From assembly GCF_001870785.1 (NCBI RefSeq), contig NZ_MOLV01000013.1, positions 1 through 64,000 of the forward strand: a stretch of DNA of 64,000 nucleotides, read 5' to 3'. Origin of the DNA: Exiguobacterium sp. KRL4 (GTDB taxonomy: Bacteria > Bacillota > Bacilli > Exiguobacteriales > Exiguobacteriaceae). This document shows positions 1 to 8,556 of this stretch, piece by piece (positions within the stretch are counted from its first letter, which is position 1; the number at the start of each line of letters is the position of its first letter). The notes under the pieces are model-generated. The model worked only from the letters and a program-made list of their open reading frames with translations, had not been told where the DNA came from and did no database searches. The translations under genes were made by a program, and so were the position numbers.

Positions 1-57
1 CCATTCAGGGTTCAGTTCACCGGAGGAAAAGCAGATGGGGTTTTGTGTCTTTTACAG

Positions 58-876
58 TTAGACCGTTTGGCTTGATTTGACGTATGAAACAAGTGTTTCC
101 GTGAATTTTTCACGTTCGTCGAGGAACATCCCGTGTCCGCTCTCTTCGAATACTTCGAGACGTGAACCCGCGATGTTTTCATGCATGACTTCCGCGAATT
201 CAAACGGGCAGACTTGGTCTTTTTTACCGTGCATGATGAGCGTATCAACCGTAATCTTCGGCAGACCGTCGCGTAAATCTTCATCACGTAAGGCAATCGC
301 CGATTGGATCGTTCCGTGAGATGAAGCGACGACACTCAAGTTATGGAACCATTGTTGAAGAGGTTCCGGATGTTCTTTCGCAAAGAAGATTTCCCCGAAT
401 CCTTTCAGCATCGACGGACGGTCCTGTTTCGTATCTTCGATCAATGCATCGACTTCGTCTTTTGTCATCCCGTACGGGTAACCATCGCGTTGTGTGAAGA
501 CCGGTGCGGCTGCTCCCGCTAAAATCAGTTTCGAGACGTTGGATTCACCGTGATTCAAGAGGTATTTCAAAGCGATGCCGCCTCCCATCGAGAAACCAAG
601 CAACGTGACATTCGTCAATTTTAATTGCTGAATGACTTCGTTGATGTCGGAAGCCATCGTCGTATAATCATATCCAGTGGCCGGTGCATCTGATTTTCCG
701 TAGCCTCGGTAATCGACGCCGATATAGCGGTATCCTTCTTCAAGAAGGCGGTTTTTTTGGTATTCGAACATGTTATTGTTTGCTGGCCATCCGTGAAGCA
801 TGACGACCGGTTGTCCTGAACCGATATCTTCTACATAAATCTTCGTTCCGTCGACTGCCTGAATAAATGTACCCAT
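58..876 (-). CDS. alpha/beta hydrolase (chloroperoxidase/esterase-like)
   Basis: A soluble 272-residue alpha/beta-hydrolase of the haloperoxidase/esterase type; the substrate is unknown. The chain has the HGWP oxyanion-region motif near residue 28, the nucleophile elbow GFSMGG with Ser96, a likely acid Asp220 in HGKKD, and His248 in SGHGMF, so the Ser-Asp-His triad is complete. The start at 876 is chosen because GGGGG lies a few bases upstream and homology-like sequence begins there; the frame is open further upstream (to 981) but reads as untypical sequence. It stands alone, with no partner gene. Fold assignment is firm; esterase versus perhydrolase activity cannot be told. Confidence 0.88.
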   Translation of the reverse strand: MGTFIQAVDGTKIYVEDIGSGQPVVMLHGWPANNNMFEYQKNRLLEEGYRYIGVDYRGYGKSDAPATGYDYTTMASDINEVIQQLKLTNVTLLGFSMGGGIALKYLLNHGESNVSKLILAGAAAPVFTQRDGYPYGMTKDEVDALIEDTKQDRPSMLKGFGEIFFAKEHPEPLQQWFHNLSVVASSHGTIQSAIALRDEDLRDGLPKITVDTLIMHGKKDQVCPFEFAEVMHENIAGSRLEVFEESGHGMFLDEREKFTETLVSYVKSSQTV

Positions 877-1104
877 CTGTAAAAACCCCCGTTGTTTTAA
901 TTGATGTAACTTCCGTGCACAATTAGAAGATACCCGGTTATAACAGGAAACTAACATCTTAATTTTAAACTGTTTTCGCAAAGTCTGTCGTTTTTGAAAG
1001 GGTTATTGATTTATTTTTAAAATAACACATAATGGAAATAGGTATTATTCAACTAACAGGGCAGAATTGATGAATGGAAATATGCGGAAAAGGCGGTAGG
1101 TTCT

Positions 1105-1578
1105 ATGGAGATAAAAACTAAACGATGTACTGTACGTCGGTTTGAAAAAGAAAATCTTGATGATTTTATGCAATATAGAAATGATGAAAACTGGATGCAG
1201 TTTCAAGGATTCAAAGGATTGACCAAGCAAATGTATGCTAAAGAATTACTTAGCGAACCCTCTCTTTTAAAAGGTGTACAACTTGCTATAATCAACAATA
1301 CAACTAATCGATTGATTGGTGATATTTATTTAAAAAGGGATCATTGCACTTTTTGGGTTGGATACACTATAAGTCCTTTTCACGCTAAGCAAGGCTATGC
1401 ATATGAAGTACTTGCCGCAATTGTAGCCTGGGTCAAGCAAAAAGGTTGTGTCAGAATAAATGCGAGTGTGTCACCTGAAAATCTTCCTTCAATCAACTTA
1501 CTTAAAAAGCTTAAATTTACTTTTCTATCTTCAGATGAAGGAGAACATATATATATATTGGATTTACAAAAGATGTGA
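1105..1578 (+). CDS. GNAT family N-acetyltransferase (RimJ/RimL-like)
   Basis: A 157-residue protein with the layout of RimJ/RimL-type acetyltransferases: an N-terminal TKRCTVRRF strand, a central FWVGYTISPFHAKQGYAYE segment resembling the acetyl-CoA loop, and a C-terminal ASVSPENLPSINLLKKLKF segment (the usual N-x-x-S-x-x-L-x-x-K/G element). It would transfer an acetyl group from acetyl-CoA to an amine, substrate unknown. Base composition is clearly more AT-rich than most of the window, and a decayed transposase follows about 220 bases downstream, so it may have arrived by transfer. The ribosome binding site before 1105 is weak (GGCGG well upstream). Confidence 0.75.
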   Translation: MEIKTKRCTVRRFEKENLDDFMQYRNDENWMQFQGFKGLTKQMYAKELLSEPSLLKGVQLAIINNTTNRLIGDIYLKRDHCTFWVGYTISPFHAKQGYAYEVLAAIVAWVKQKGCVRINASVSPENLPSINLLKKLKFTFLSSDEGEHIYILDLQKM

Positions 1579-1661
1579 ACTAATTCTCAATAATCAATTC
1601 GCATAAAAGAAAATAATAATATTTGTGAAGTGATTCACTTAAACTATCGCGGGCTTTAATT

Positions 1662-1693
1662 AAAGAAGGACCATCAATAGGTGATCCTTCTTT
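1662..1693 (+). terminator. putative intrinsic terminator after the GNAT gene
   Basis: Inverted repeat AAAGAAGGA ... TCCTTCTTT (9-bp arms, 14-base loop) about 85 bases after the acetyltransferase stop. The T-run that follows is short, so the call is tentative. Confidence 0.45.
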
Positions 1694-1799
1694 ACTATCC
1701 TTAAGAACTCCACTGTGGTTTTATTCGATTTTTGACAGGCTCAACTTCGCAAATTTCTTATAGTTCTTAACTGTGTCCGTACAAAGCAAAAATTTCAGG

Positions 1800-2294
1800 T
1801 TATTTTAGGTCAATGTACTTTCCGATTACGGCATCAATTTCCTCTGCTCTTACCCGACCTGTTCCCACTCTCAGTGCAATGCGTACAAAACTTTATGCCT
1901 CCAATAAAACACGGTAGATATATGTATGCCGCTCCTTTTAGCGATTTTAGACAATGTATAACCTACTACCATCATCTCCATAAATATCAGGATATCTGGA
2001 CCCTGAAAATGGCGTGTTGGTCATTTCATTGAAGGTTTTATTGCAACCCTTACAGAGACAGCGTTGACGCGTTTTATATTTTCCGTTTCTTTTGGCCGCT
2101 GTGCTGCCGCAATGGACGCAAGCCATCCCGCTATTAAACCGGCTTTCACGAATGTGATTTAACAGCTTTGTTATCTTATCTGGTTCTTCGGGGAATAGGT
2201 CTTTTTTAAGTGCGTTGAAGGGCTCTATTTGGTCTTTAGTTGACAGTTCATATGCCTGTTCATATAGCTTAGTCCATATTGTCCAACGCCTCAC
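1800..2294 (-). pseudogene. decayed IS1595/ISXO2-type transposase fragment
   Basis: Reading the minus strand from 2294 gives a zinc-ribbon (CVHCGS near residue 59, then CLCKGC) followed by the TFNEMTNTPFSGSRYP segment typical of IS1595-family (ISXO2-like) transposases. The frame is then broken: after SRYPD the homologous reading continues in another frame with HISTVFYWRHKVLYAL, the usual entry to the transposase core. A second break leads into RVGTGRVRAEEIDAVIG and a stop at 1800-1802. The DDE catalytic core is absent, so this is a remnant with at least two frameshifts and a large deletion. No terminal inverted repeats or target duplication were recognised, and there is no ribosome binding site before 2294. 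Confidence 0.75.
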
Positions 2295-2399
2295 TGGATT
2301 GTATTATACCAACTTTCTATTTTCAAATTTGAATTTTATTGGAAGTGAAAGGGTGTCCTCATGGTAAAATATTGTTAAAAGAAGGAAGGGGCGATTACC

Positions 2400-3635
2400 A
2401 TCAAGAAATCTGTACTCGCAATCAGTTTTGCCAGCAGCCTGTTCCTGACGGGATGCGGGACAGAATCCTTATTACAGTTAGAACGCAATCCGAATTACTG
2501 GGAAGCTGTAAACTTTTCGGATGAATTATTTGAACCGGTACCAAAACAACAGTCAGCCTACCTCTTAAAAACATGCGAAAACACAAAAAAGACGGCTCCC
2601 CTGCCGAAGCGATACCGAACGCTTGGTGAATATGGACTTTACTTTAACTTACAACAAATCGGCACCTATACCCCGCCGATTGAATTACAATACATCGCAA
2701 CAGGAGATACGTACTACTTAACGTGTCGTTCACCGAAAACGAATCGGCTGACGGCGCACCTGATTCAATTAAAAAAGCATCCTTGGCTGAAACCAACTTC
2801 AGGTCAAGAACGTACACCGATCACAGAACCGGCTTTAACCGTCCGTACATATAACAAGGCAGCAAAACGGAAGGAAGAGGTTGTAGGTGTATCAAAGAAC
2901 GTGCAGCGTCTGTCAATCGAGTTTCCGGTGACAGGGCAGATCGTGTTTTTGGAAAAAGAAGAAGACGGACAACAGAAACCCCTTTTTGGCTTACCGGCAT
3001 CGTTTTCCTATCCTAAAATTGAACTGTCATTTGAAAAGACAACGGATGGGCTGCAGTCTATGACCTATGCACTGGTGATCAAGTCAGACCAGTACTTTAA
3101 TCAAGAAGACATCGTAAACAGGATGGGCAAACAATCCATTGAGTTGACCTATCACCCGCTTCCTGACGCCTTACCGGTGAACAAGACGATTCCGTACGTG
3201 ACCTTCCAATCAAAAGACACGGAAAAGCCGCTGAATAAGACGATTTCTCTGCGTTATGAGACAACAGTAAAAGATATTCGTGTCCGCGGCTTTAACGGGA
3301 TTGGAAATGATAACAAGGAAATCCATGGATTTCTGCATCCGAACGACGCTGCACTCAAAGACGGAAACTTCCGGCAATTATCTCTGTTACCGGACATGCT
3401 TGCCAAGCAGGTTTCGAACGATTTAAAGGAAGTAACGCTTGAAAAAACCCAAGGGAAACAGGCGGGCATCCGGTATATGACGTTGATTCAAAACGGGAAA
3501 AGCCAATCGTTTGAACTGTACGTAAAAGCACGCGCCAACAAAACCGATATCTATGTCAAAGATACGAAAACGAAAAAAACAGCGAAACTGTCCGGTGAAG
3601 TCGCAGCCGACCTCCTGACAGAAGTGGAGGAATAA
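2400..3635 (+). CDS. lipoprotein with non-canonical (ATC) start, paralog of the next gene
   Basis: The open frame runs without a stop from an in-frame TAA near 2376 to 3635, yet contains no ATG, GTG or TTG before the GTG at 2901. The natural N-terminus is at 2400, where ATC-AAG-AAA follows a strong GGAAGGGG ribosome site by about 8 bases and starts a textbook lipoprotein signal (KKSVLAISF...LFLTGC, Cys19). From there the product is 411 residues. It matches the next gene in length and in its C-terminus (TLIQNGKSQSFELYVK versus TLLNKGKAQQFKIYLD), so they are tandem paralogs. The start is either a rare ATC (or ATT at 2394) initiation or a mutated ATG. Function is unknown; it is presumably anchored on the outer face of the membrane. 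A truncated product from 2901 would lack the signal peptide. Confidence 0.7.
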   Translation: MKKSVLAISFASSLFLTGCGTESLLQLERNPNYWEAVNFSDELFEPVPKQQSAYLLKTCENTKKTAPLPKRYRTLGEYGLYFNLQQIGTYTPPIELQYIATGDTYYLTCRSPKTNRLTAHLIQLKKHPWLKPTSGQERTPITEPALTVRTYNKAAKRKEEVVGVSKNVQRLSIEFPVTGQIVFLEKEEDGQQKPLFGLPASFSYPKIELSFEKTTDGLQSMTYALVIKSDQYFNQEDIVNRMGKQSIELTYHPLPDALPVNKTIPYVTFQSKDTEKPLNKTISLRYETTVKDIRVRGFNGIGNDNKEIHGFLHPNDAALKDGNFRQLSLLPDMLAKQVSNDLKEVTLEKTQGKQAGIRYMTLIQNGKSQSFELYVKARANKTDIYVKDTKTKKTAKLSGEVAADLLTEVEE

Positions 3636-3637
3636 CC

Positions 3638-4858
3638 ATGCGTCAACTGATTCCAATAGTGCTTGGAGCCGTCCTGTTGAGCGGATGCAGTCCGGAGGCA
3701 AAACCAATCCAATACACCTACTTACCGGAAGTGTATGATACGTTGAACCTGACTGACTTCAAGAAAGATGATCCGAAGCTTGGTGTTCTCATTAAACAGG
3801 TGTGCGCGACGAAACCGGTTGCCGCACCGAAAGAGTATGCAATCGGCAAACAGTATTTCGTTAATCTCGTCAGTCAGTTTCCGGAATCGATGGGCGAGCA
3901 GGCCGTCTATTTGAAAACAAAACAGGGTCGTTTTTTGTATTGCCATGATTATGTGTCAAAACCGGGTTATCACAAATTGACACGAAAACAGGACCGCTTT
4001 TCATCCGAACATCTGGTCACTCCTAAAAAACAGGTGGAGTTTCAGAAGTTATCTTCCAACTTCGAAGAAAGTGTCCGCCTCTCCGGCAGATCCTTGATGA
4101 AATCCGCGCGACAGCTGACGGTCCCGACAACCGGCTATCTCGTCGTCCGGGCAACAAATGAACAAACGAAGCAGACGGTCGTCACGAACATCATGGAACT
4201 GACACCGTTTGTCGGAGCCGTCCCGCTTGTCCTTGAATCAAATTTTCAAATTCAAGAACCGTATGAAGTCCAGCTGAACCTGATGGGACAAATCCGTTAT
4301 CGCGCGTCGATCTATTCGTCGAAAGAGCGAAGTACGATCCAGTTCAAGGAGGCACCGCATACAGACGGCACTTACGGTACGGTCACGGTCAAAGAAAAAA
4401 CCGGAAAGACGACCCGCTACACGCTGACCATCAAGCACGAACAACAACTTCCGCCTAATCTTGACGTGCCGCCGGACGAACTGTACGACGCGGACTATTC
4501 TTTACCGCGTTTCGCCCTGTTCCATGACCGGCCGCTCGGAAAGTTTAAATTTGTGAAGGGCGATTTAGACATAGCGGATCCGCTCTCACCCGAAGCCTAC
4601 ATCGAGACGTCACTCGAAGAATCAAAACGGTTGGTCCGGCTGATTGAGGACAGTGAAGAGGCAGAGCCAAAAGGGCGATTGGCCGAGCGGCAGTATTTGA
4701 CGTTACTGAATAAAGGGAAAGCGCAACAGTTCAAGATTTATCTCGACCGGCGAATCAAAAAAACCGATGTCTATCTCGAAGATGTCCACCGAAAGATCAG
4801 TTTTAAGCTGTCTGCTGCAGGACGCGACGTATTGCTTGATACGTATCACATCAAATGA
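3638..4858 (+). CDS. lipoprotein of unknown function (tandem paralog)
   Basis: A 406-residue lipoprotein with signal peptide and lipobox LLSGC (Cys17). It begins 2 bases after the stop of the preceding paralog, with GGAGG just upstream, so the two are almost certainly one operon. Both have a short N-terminal region with a conserved K-x-C (QVCATK here, KTCENT in the partner), a middle segment with a conserved YC/TCR motif (RFLYCHDYV), and a repeated C-terminal unit ending in KKTDVYLEDV-like sequence. No enzyme motif is visible and I do not recognise the family. The pair may form a surface-exposed heteromeric or sequentially duplicated binding protein; this is inference. Confidence 0.8.
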   Translation: MRQLIPIVLGAVLLSGCSPEAKPIQYTYLPEVYDTLNLTDFKKDDPKLGVLIKQVCATKPVAAPKEYAIGKQYFVNLVSQFPESMGEQAVYLKTKQGRFLYCHDYVSKPGYHKLTRKQDRFSSEHLVTPKKQVEFQKLSSNFEESVRLSGRSLMKSARQLTVPTTGYLVVRATNEQTKQTVVTNIMELTPFVGAVPLVLESNFQIQEPYEVQLNLMGQIRYRASIYSSKERSTIQFKEAPHTDGTYGTVTVKEKTGKTTRYTLTIKHEQQLPPNLDVPPDELYDADYSLPRFALFHDRPLGKFKFVKGDLDIADPLSPEAYIETSLEESKRLVRLIEDSEEAEPKGRLAERQYLTLLNKGKAQQFKIYLDRRIKKTDVYLEDVHRKISFKLSAAGRDVLLDTYHIK

Positions 4859-4859
4859 T

Positions 4860-5090
4860 TTAAAATACCAGATGTTCGACAGCGTAGAGGACACCGCAAA
4901 ATAAGATGAAGGCGATCCCTTCGTGTAACCACTCTTCGCGGGTCAACTGTTCCCGCAAAAAAGACGCACAGGCAATCAGCAGTGCAAAAAAGTACAGGTA
5001 GACAAAACCGCCGGACAGGAAAAAACCGATGATGAAAATCATGCCGAACAAGACCGTTAATCCTGAAACGATGCCTTTACGTGTCGTCAT
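4860..5090 (-). CDS. small membrane protein
   Basis: A 76-residue hydrophobic protein with about three membrane segments (residues 8-28, 29-45, 57-74) separated by a charged loop, REQLTREEWLHE. A GGTGAGGG ribosome site precedes 5090. It is convergent with the lipoprotein pair, with stops only one base apart and no terminator hairpin between them. Function unknown. Confidence 0.65.
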   Translation of the reverse strand: MTTRKGIVSGLTVLFGMIFIIGFFLSGGFVYLYFFALLIACASFLREQLTREEWLHEGIAFILFCGVLYAVEHLVF

Positions 5091-5156
5091 CTTCCCTCAC
5101 CTCTCGAGGTTCAGTTTTAATCCTTTTACCCGCTTTCCGGTTTATCCATTCCAGGC

Positions 5157-5195
5157 AAAAAACCGTCTCTTCCCTATTCGCGGGAAAAGACGGTT
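5157..5195 (-). terminator. intrinsic terminator of the haem monooxygenase operon
   Basis: Stem ACCGTCTCTTCCC / GGGAAAAGACGGT with one bulge; on the minus strand it is followed by six Ts. It sits directly after the stop at 5200-5202. Confidence 0.8.
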
Positions 5196-5199
5196 TTGT

Positions 5200-5523
5200 T
5201 TAGGCATGCGTATGATCGGCGACGACGGCATATTCCGTCACGGCGTTTGACAGGACAAGCGGTTTGACTTCCGATGTCCCCTCGTCCCGTTTCTTATGGA
5301 CGCCTTTATAGGCTTGGCTTTCTTGCCAGGCATGGAAATGCGCTTGTTTTTCCCACGTCGTCATGATCGTGACGATATCATGTTCGTCTTGACTGAGATC
5401 GACTAAGACCTGCATCCGGATAAATCCTTCCATCTGCTCGATGCCTTTAGTCGTTTGAAAACGTGCCGCGACTTGATCGGCTTTCCCGTTTTGTACACGC
5501 AATTGGTTCATCACAATCCACAT
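5200..5523 (-). CDS. IsdG/HmoA-type haem monooxygenase (ABM fold)
   Basis: A 107-residue antibiotic-biosynthesis-monooxygenase-fold protein. The three residues that define haem-degrading IsdG/IsdI enzymes are present at the same positions: Asn6 (MWIVMNQL), Trp66 (HAW) and His76 (YKGVHKKR). It therefore probably binds haem and opens the porphyrin ring to release iron in the cytoplasm; the ABM fold also serves other oxygenases, so activity is inferred. The start at 5523 is chosen because GAGGGGG precedes it; the longer upstream reading is atypical. It is the last gene of a minus-strand run and may also have its own promoter in the 70-base gap before it. No haem-uptake genes are nearby. Confidence 0.85.
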   Translation of the reverse strand: MWIVMNQLRVQNGKADQVAARFQTTKGIEQMEGFIRMQVLVDLSQDEHDIVTIMTTWEKQAHFHAWQESQAYKGVHKKRDEGTSEVKPLVLSNAVTEYAVVADHTHA

Positions 5524-5594
5524 ACTAGATCCCCCTCTTTCTTGACTATATTCAGTATACCGAACGACTAGATCATCTTCCCACTGAGAGGACT

Positions 5595-6206
5595 TCAATC
5601 GAGCGTATTCGACAACCGGCGCAACTGTTCGTTGCCTTGTCGGTCGACAGCCTGAATATCAAAAAAGAGCGAACGGGGAAAGGCTTTCGGCAACGCTTGA
5701 ATCGTATGGAAATGATCCTTTCGCCCGATATCAAGCGTCCGCTTGATATCTTTTAGTGGCAAAGTTCGCTCATGTTTCCCGACGGACGTGACTTTATACG
5801 GATCGAACACTAAGCGTCGCATCGTGTTCGATTTATTTTCACCATAGACGACAAAATAACGTTTTTGATCGACTTCCAGTAACCGTCCCTCAAACCAGTC
5901 GATCGGTTGCGGTGCTTGGCGAATCAGATGGACGACACGATAAGTGGAATCCGTTTGTTTTAAGATAAGCAAAAACTGCGCTTCCGACGTCTTGACGAAA
6001 GCGATCGTATGCCTGTTACCAAGCGGTTCGATCCAGTAGACTTGTCTGGTCGAGAACGGAATCTTTTCCGGTTGCTGCTCCATGACGTCGACCAGCGCTT
6101 GAGGGGTCACGCCGTAAACGACGGGCTGTGCCGTCTGTTTCAGTGGTGAGACCAGCACACCAACGAGAAAGGTGACGGTTAAGAACAACCCAATTCGCTT
6201 TTTCAT
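5595..6206 (-). CDS. secreted or membrane-anchored protein of unknown function
   Basis: A 203-residue protein with an N-terminal signal/anchor (residues 4-22, KKRIGLFLTVTFLVGVLV) and a mixed alpha/beta exported domain. No cysteine lipobox and no recognised family motif. Its ATG overlaps the stop of the preceding GNAT gene by 4 bases (6203-6206), showing translational coupling. Confidence 0.65.
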   Translation of the reverse strand: MKKRIGLFLTVTFLVGVLVSPLKQTAQPVVYGVTPQALVDVMEQQPEKIPFSTRQVYWIEPLGNRHTIAFVKTSEAQFLLILKQTDSTYRVVHLIRQAPQPIDWFEGRLLEVDQKRYFVVYGENKSNTMRRLVFDPYKVTSVGKHERTLPLKDIKRTLDIGRKDHFHTIQALPKAFPRSLFFDIQAVDRQGNEQLRRLSNTLD

Positions 6207-6655
6207 GCTGATCCTGAAGACGGAACAAGTTGTTTGACGAGTGTGTACTGCGAGAATCCGGGTGGATAGTCCGCAATCACACCGACCGTCTCGTATCCGT
6301 GTTTTTTATAAAAGGCATAGGCCTGAAAAGAAAAGGTCGTCACAAGAACACGGTCGATCCCGGATTGACTCGCCAATGTTTCAATTCGGTGCAACAGTTG
6401 GCTGCCAAGACCTTGTGTGCGTAAGGAGTCCGGGAGATAAAGAAATTCTACCTCGAGCCAATCCCAATAGATCTCTCCGTAGATTCCTCCGACAATGTGC
6501 TCTTCCTCGAATACCATCACATGAACAGGACGTACTGCAGTATGGCGCTTTTTGGCATGGTGCGGGGATTGTTCATCATTATACGCCCGGATTTTTTCTT
6601 GTAGAAACGTTTTGTAGGGTGCGGATTCTTCCGTCCCTTCCTGAATTGTCAGCAT
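6203..6655 (-). CDS. GNAT family N-acetyltransferase
   Basis: A 150-residue acetyltransferase. Motif A is clear: VEFLYLPDSLRTQGLGSQLL with the acetyl-CoA pyrophosphate-binding R-T-Q-G-L-G at residues 79-84, followed by the motif B region FSFQAYAFYKKHGYE. The acceptor is unknown. It is coupled to the downstream secreted-protein gene and lies 18 bases after the nucleotidyltransferase gene, so it is part of a four- to five-gene minus-strand operon. Confidence 0.85.
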   Translation of the reverse strand: MLTIQEGTEESAPYKTFLQEKIRAYNDEQSPHHAKKRHTAVRPVHVMVFEEEHIVGGIYGEIYWDWLEVEFLYLPDSLRTQGLGSQLLHRIETLASQSGIDRVLVTTFSFQAYAFYKKHGYETVGVIADYPPGFSQYTLVKQLVPSSGSA

Positions 6656-6673
6656 CCGCCTCTCCCCCTTTTC

Positions 6674-7387
6674 TCATTTTCCGATTGAAAAACCTTCGAA
6701 GTAACGACCGCCTTGCGCATCGAGCCACTGTTCTAGCAAACCGATGACGGCTTGTTTTTCATCCAACCGGAAATACGCTTCAAAGGCGTCTGTCAATCGT
6801 TTGGCCTCGACCGGATCGACGATTGCCAGACTGCGGATCAGCCATTTTCCCTGCCCTGTCCAGTGACCGGACGTCCGCAAGCGGAAATCCGTCGCTTGTT
6901 CGAGCAATCGTGCTGCAATTCCGAGCCCTTCCGTCCGGTCCGTCACACCGATGAAATCATCGAGCAGATCGGTCAGGAAATAACGCGCACGGTCCGCTTC
7001 GGCAAGCGACAGCACCGGTGGACCGGCGAGCAGCTCCGTTTGCGCTTGAGCTTTTAGCGGTGCAAGCAGTGCGTGATTCCTCAGGACGAGTCCTTCGGTG
7101 ACCATCCGTTGTATCGAAGGACGTCCCCGTTCCCGGTCCTGCCGGAAGAACTCCCGGATGGTCGTACTTGAATGGATGAACGCTTCAACCGGATACCCAT
7201 CACTGGTGAACGATTCCCGGTAAGAGTCCGCAACGGATTCGTTGAAGACGATCAGATCTAAATCGGACGTCGCGGTCGCTTGTCCCCGGACAAAACTCCC
7301 GGCAAGTAACGCAGCGTCACAATCCGGATAGCGGGTCTCGATAATCAAACGGGCACTCTGCTTGGCACGTGACACTTGATCATTCAT
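6674..7387 (-). CDS. nucleotidyltransferase-domain protein
   Basis: A 237-residue protein with an N-terminal polymerase-beta-like nucleotidyltransferase domain: LAGSFVRGQATATSDLDL, in which GSFVRG (30-35) and the metal-binding Asp pair SDLDL (41-45) are intact. The rest is helical, as in aminoglycoside adenylyltransferase-like proteins, but nothing identifies a substrate. The start at 7387 overlaps the stop of the upstream gene by 8 bases, the usual sign of coupling; the frame is open further upstream but would lie inside the upstream gene. Confidence 0.8.
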   Translation of the reverse strand: MNDQVSRAKQSARLIIETRYPDCDAALLAGSFVRGQATATSDLDLIVFNESVADSYRESFTSDGYPVEAFIHSSTTIREFFRQDRERGRPSIQRMVTEGLVLRNHALLAPLKAQAQTELLAGPPVLSLAEADRARYFLTDLLDDFIGVTDRTEGLGIAARLLEQATDFRLRTSGHWTGQGKWLIRSLAIVDPVEAKRLTDAFEAYFRLDEKQAVIGLLEQWLDAQGGRYFEGFSIGK

Positions 7388-7862
7388 GGGGCTGGTTGTG
7401 TAACATCGTGTTATCGGAAGCAAAAACAGCCAATTCATCGCTCGGTACGGCGACGATCGAGACAAGACCTTTATCCGGTAACGTCATGTCGATGGCCCAG
7501 GATTCGTAATATGTATCCGACCCGTTGATGACCAGCGTTTTCCCTGAACTGAAGGTAATGAACAGATGCGGAGCAGCTTTTCCGATCCGAACGGCAATGA
7601 TTCGTTCTGTATGTAATGTCACAATCAGGTGAAGCATCTCTTCTTTTGGCATATGGCGAACGACCCAGTCCTTCGAAGATTCGACATCCCCGTAATACAG
7701 ACGGTCAGTCTCGATCCGGATTGAGATATCTGGAATCGTGGCATCATAGAGATTAATCAGTTCAATGCTGATGAAGCCTGTCAGGTGAATCGTCGAGATT
7801 TGAGTTCCTGTCAAATAAGTAGACACGAGCTTACGGGCGATTTGATGATCTTCTTTATTCAT
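7380..7862 (-). CDS. hypothetical cytosolic protein, first gene of operon
   Basis: A 160-residue soluble protein with alternating hydrophobic strands and no signal peptide or membrane segment. No family was recognised. AGGTGG precedes the start at 7862. It heads the minus-strand run: hypothetical, nucleotidyltransferase, GNAT, secreted protein, haem monooxygenase. Confidence 0.65.
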   Translation of the reverse strand: MNKEDHQIARKLVSTYLTGTQISTIHLTGFISIELINLYDATIPDISIRIETDRLYYGDVESSKDWVVRHMPKEEMLHLIVTLHTERIIAVRIGKAAPHLFITFSSGKTLVINGSDTYYESWAIDMTLPDKGLVSIVAVPSDELAVFASDNTMLHNQPHE

Positions 7863-7964
7863 AATTCCACCTCTTTACGAAATAGTTGACGGTGATGTCG
7901 GTCGTGTTGTCATTTTTCTTTCTTATAAATTTACCACATATTAGCAGACGACGGGAGAGGCAAC

Positions 7965-8000
7965 AAAAAAACAGATGACCGTTCGATGAACGTCATCTGT
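7965..8000 (-). terminator. intrinsic terminator
   Basis: ACAGATGAC ... GTCATCTGT with extra GTTC/GAAC pairing and a short loop; on the minus strand it is followed by seven Ts. It ends the gene at 8010-8414. Confidence 0.85.
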
Positions 8001-8009
8001 CTTAAAAGG

Positions 8010-8414
8010 TCAATTCGCTTTTTTCAGGATGTTCAGCAACCACTTCTGCAAGTCTTTGCCGCCTTCATAAAACGAACAATCGCGGAGCTCAATCGTATGT
8101 CCGCCTGTTTGAATCAATTCGTTGAACGTATTTCCGAGATCGCGGTTTTCCCACGGGCGTTCATCGTTTAAATATTTGAAACCGAAGTTGCATTCGACAT
8201 TGAAGATGATATGGAACGGTTCCTTAAACGATTGGACGGCGCGGATCATTTCAACTAAAATCATCCGTTTTGGTGTTGATTTTTTAAATGTATCGATGAC
8301 AGTCGTCCGGCGTCCGTGAAATTCGACGACCCGGACCGCACGTCCTTCATCGGCTTTGAAATCATAACTCGTCCGGATGGAGACGATGATTTCGCGTTGA
8401 TCAGTCTGTTGCAT
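8010..8414 (-). CDS. hypothetical protein, possibly RNase H-like fold
   Basis: A 134-residue soluble protein. The order of segments (N-terminal strands, helix VEMIRAVQSF, strand FHIIFNVEC, then W-E-N-R-D-L-G-N-T-F-N-E-L and strand HTIELRDCS) recalls the RNase H fold. The acidic residues that would bind metal are not convincingly placed, so if related it is divergent or inactive. I do not recognise a named family. Single-gene unit with its own terminator. Confidence 0.6.
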   Translation of the reverse strand: MQQTDQREIIVSIRTSYDFKADEGRAVRVVEFHGRRTTVIDTFKKSTPKRMILVEMIRAVQSFKEPFHIIFNVECNFGFKYLNDERPWENRDLGNTFNELIQTGGHTIELRDCSFYEGGKDLQKWLLNILKKAN

Positions 8415-8556
8415 ATTCTACCACTGCCTTTCTCTCGCTTGAGTATACATCACTCGTGGCATGTCTTGAAGGGTTATTTCACAATCCGTCCCAAGAACGA
8501 TTGAAACCTCCTATTATTTGGCTTATAATGAAAAATATGCTGAAAGGAGCCCGATT

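Noticed and set aside
2339-2524. Small ORF on the plus strand before the lipoprotein
   Set aside because: It is out of frame with the lipoprotein signal sequence and covers its ribosome site; a chance frame.
6241-6747. Plus-strand frame opposite the GNAT gene
   Set aside because: Rich in Arg/Ser/Pro as typical for antisense frames; the minus-strand GNAT is well supported.
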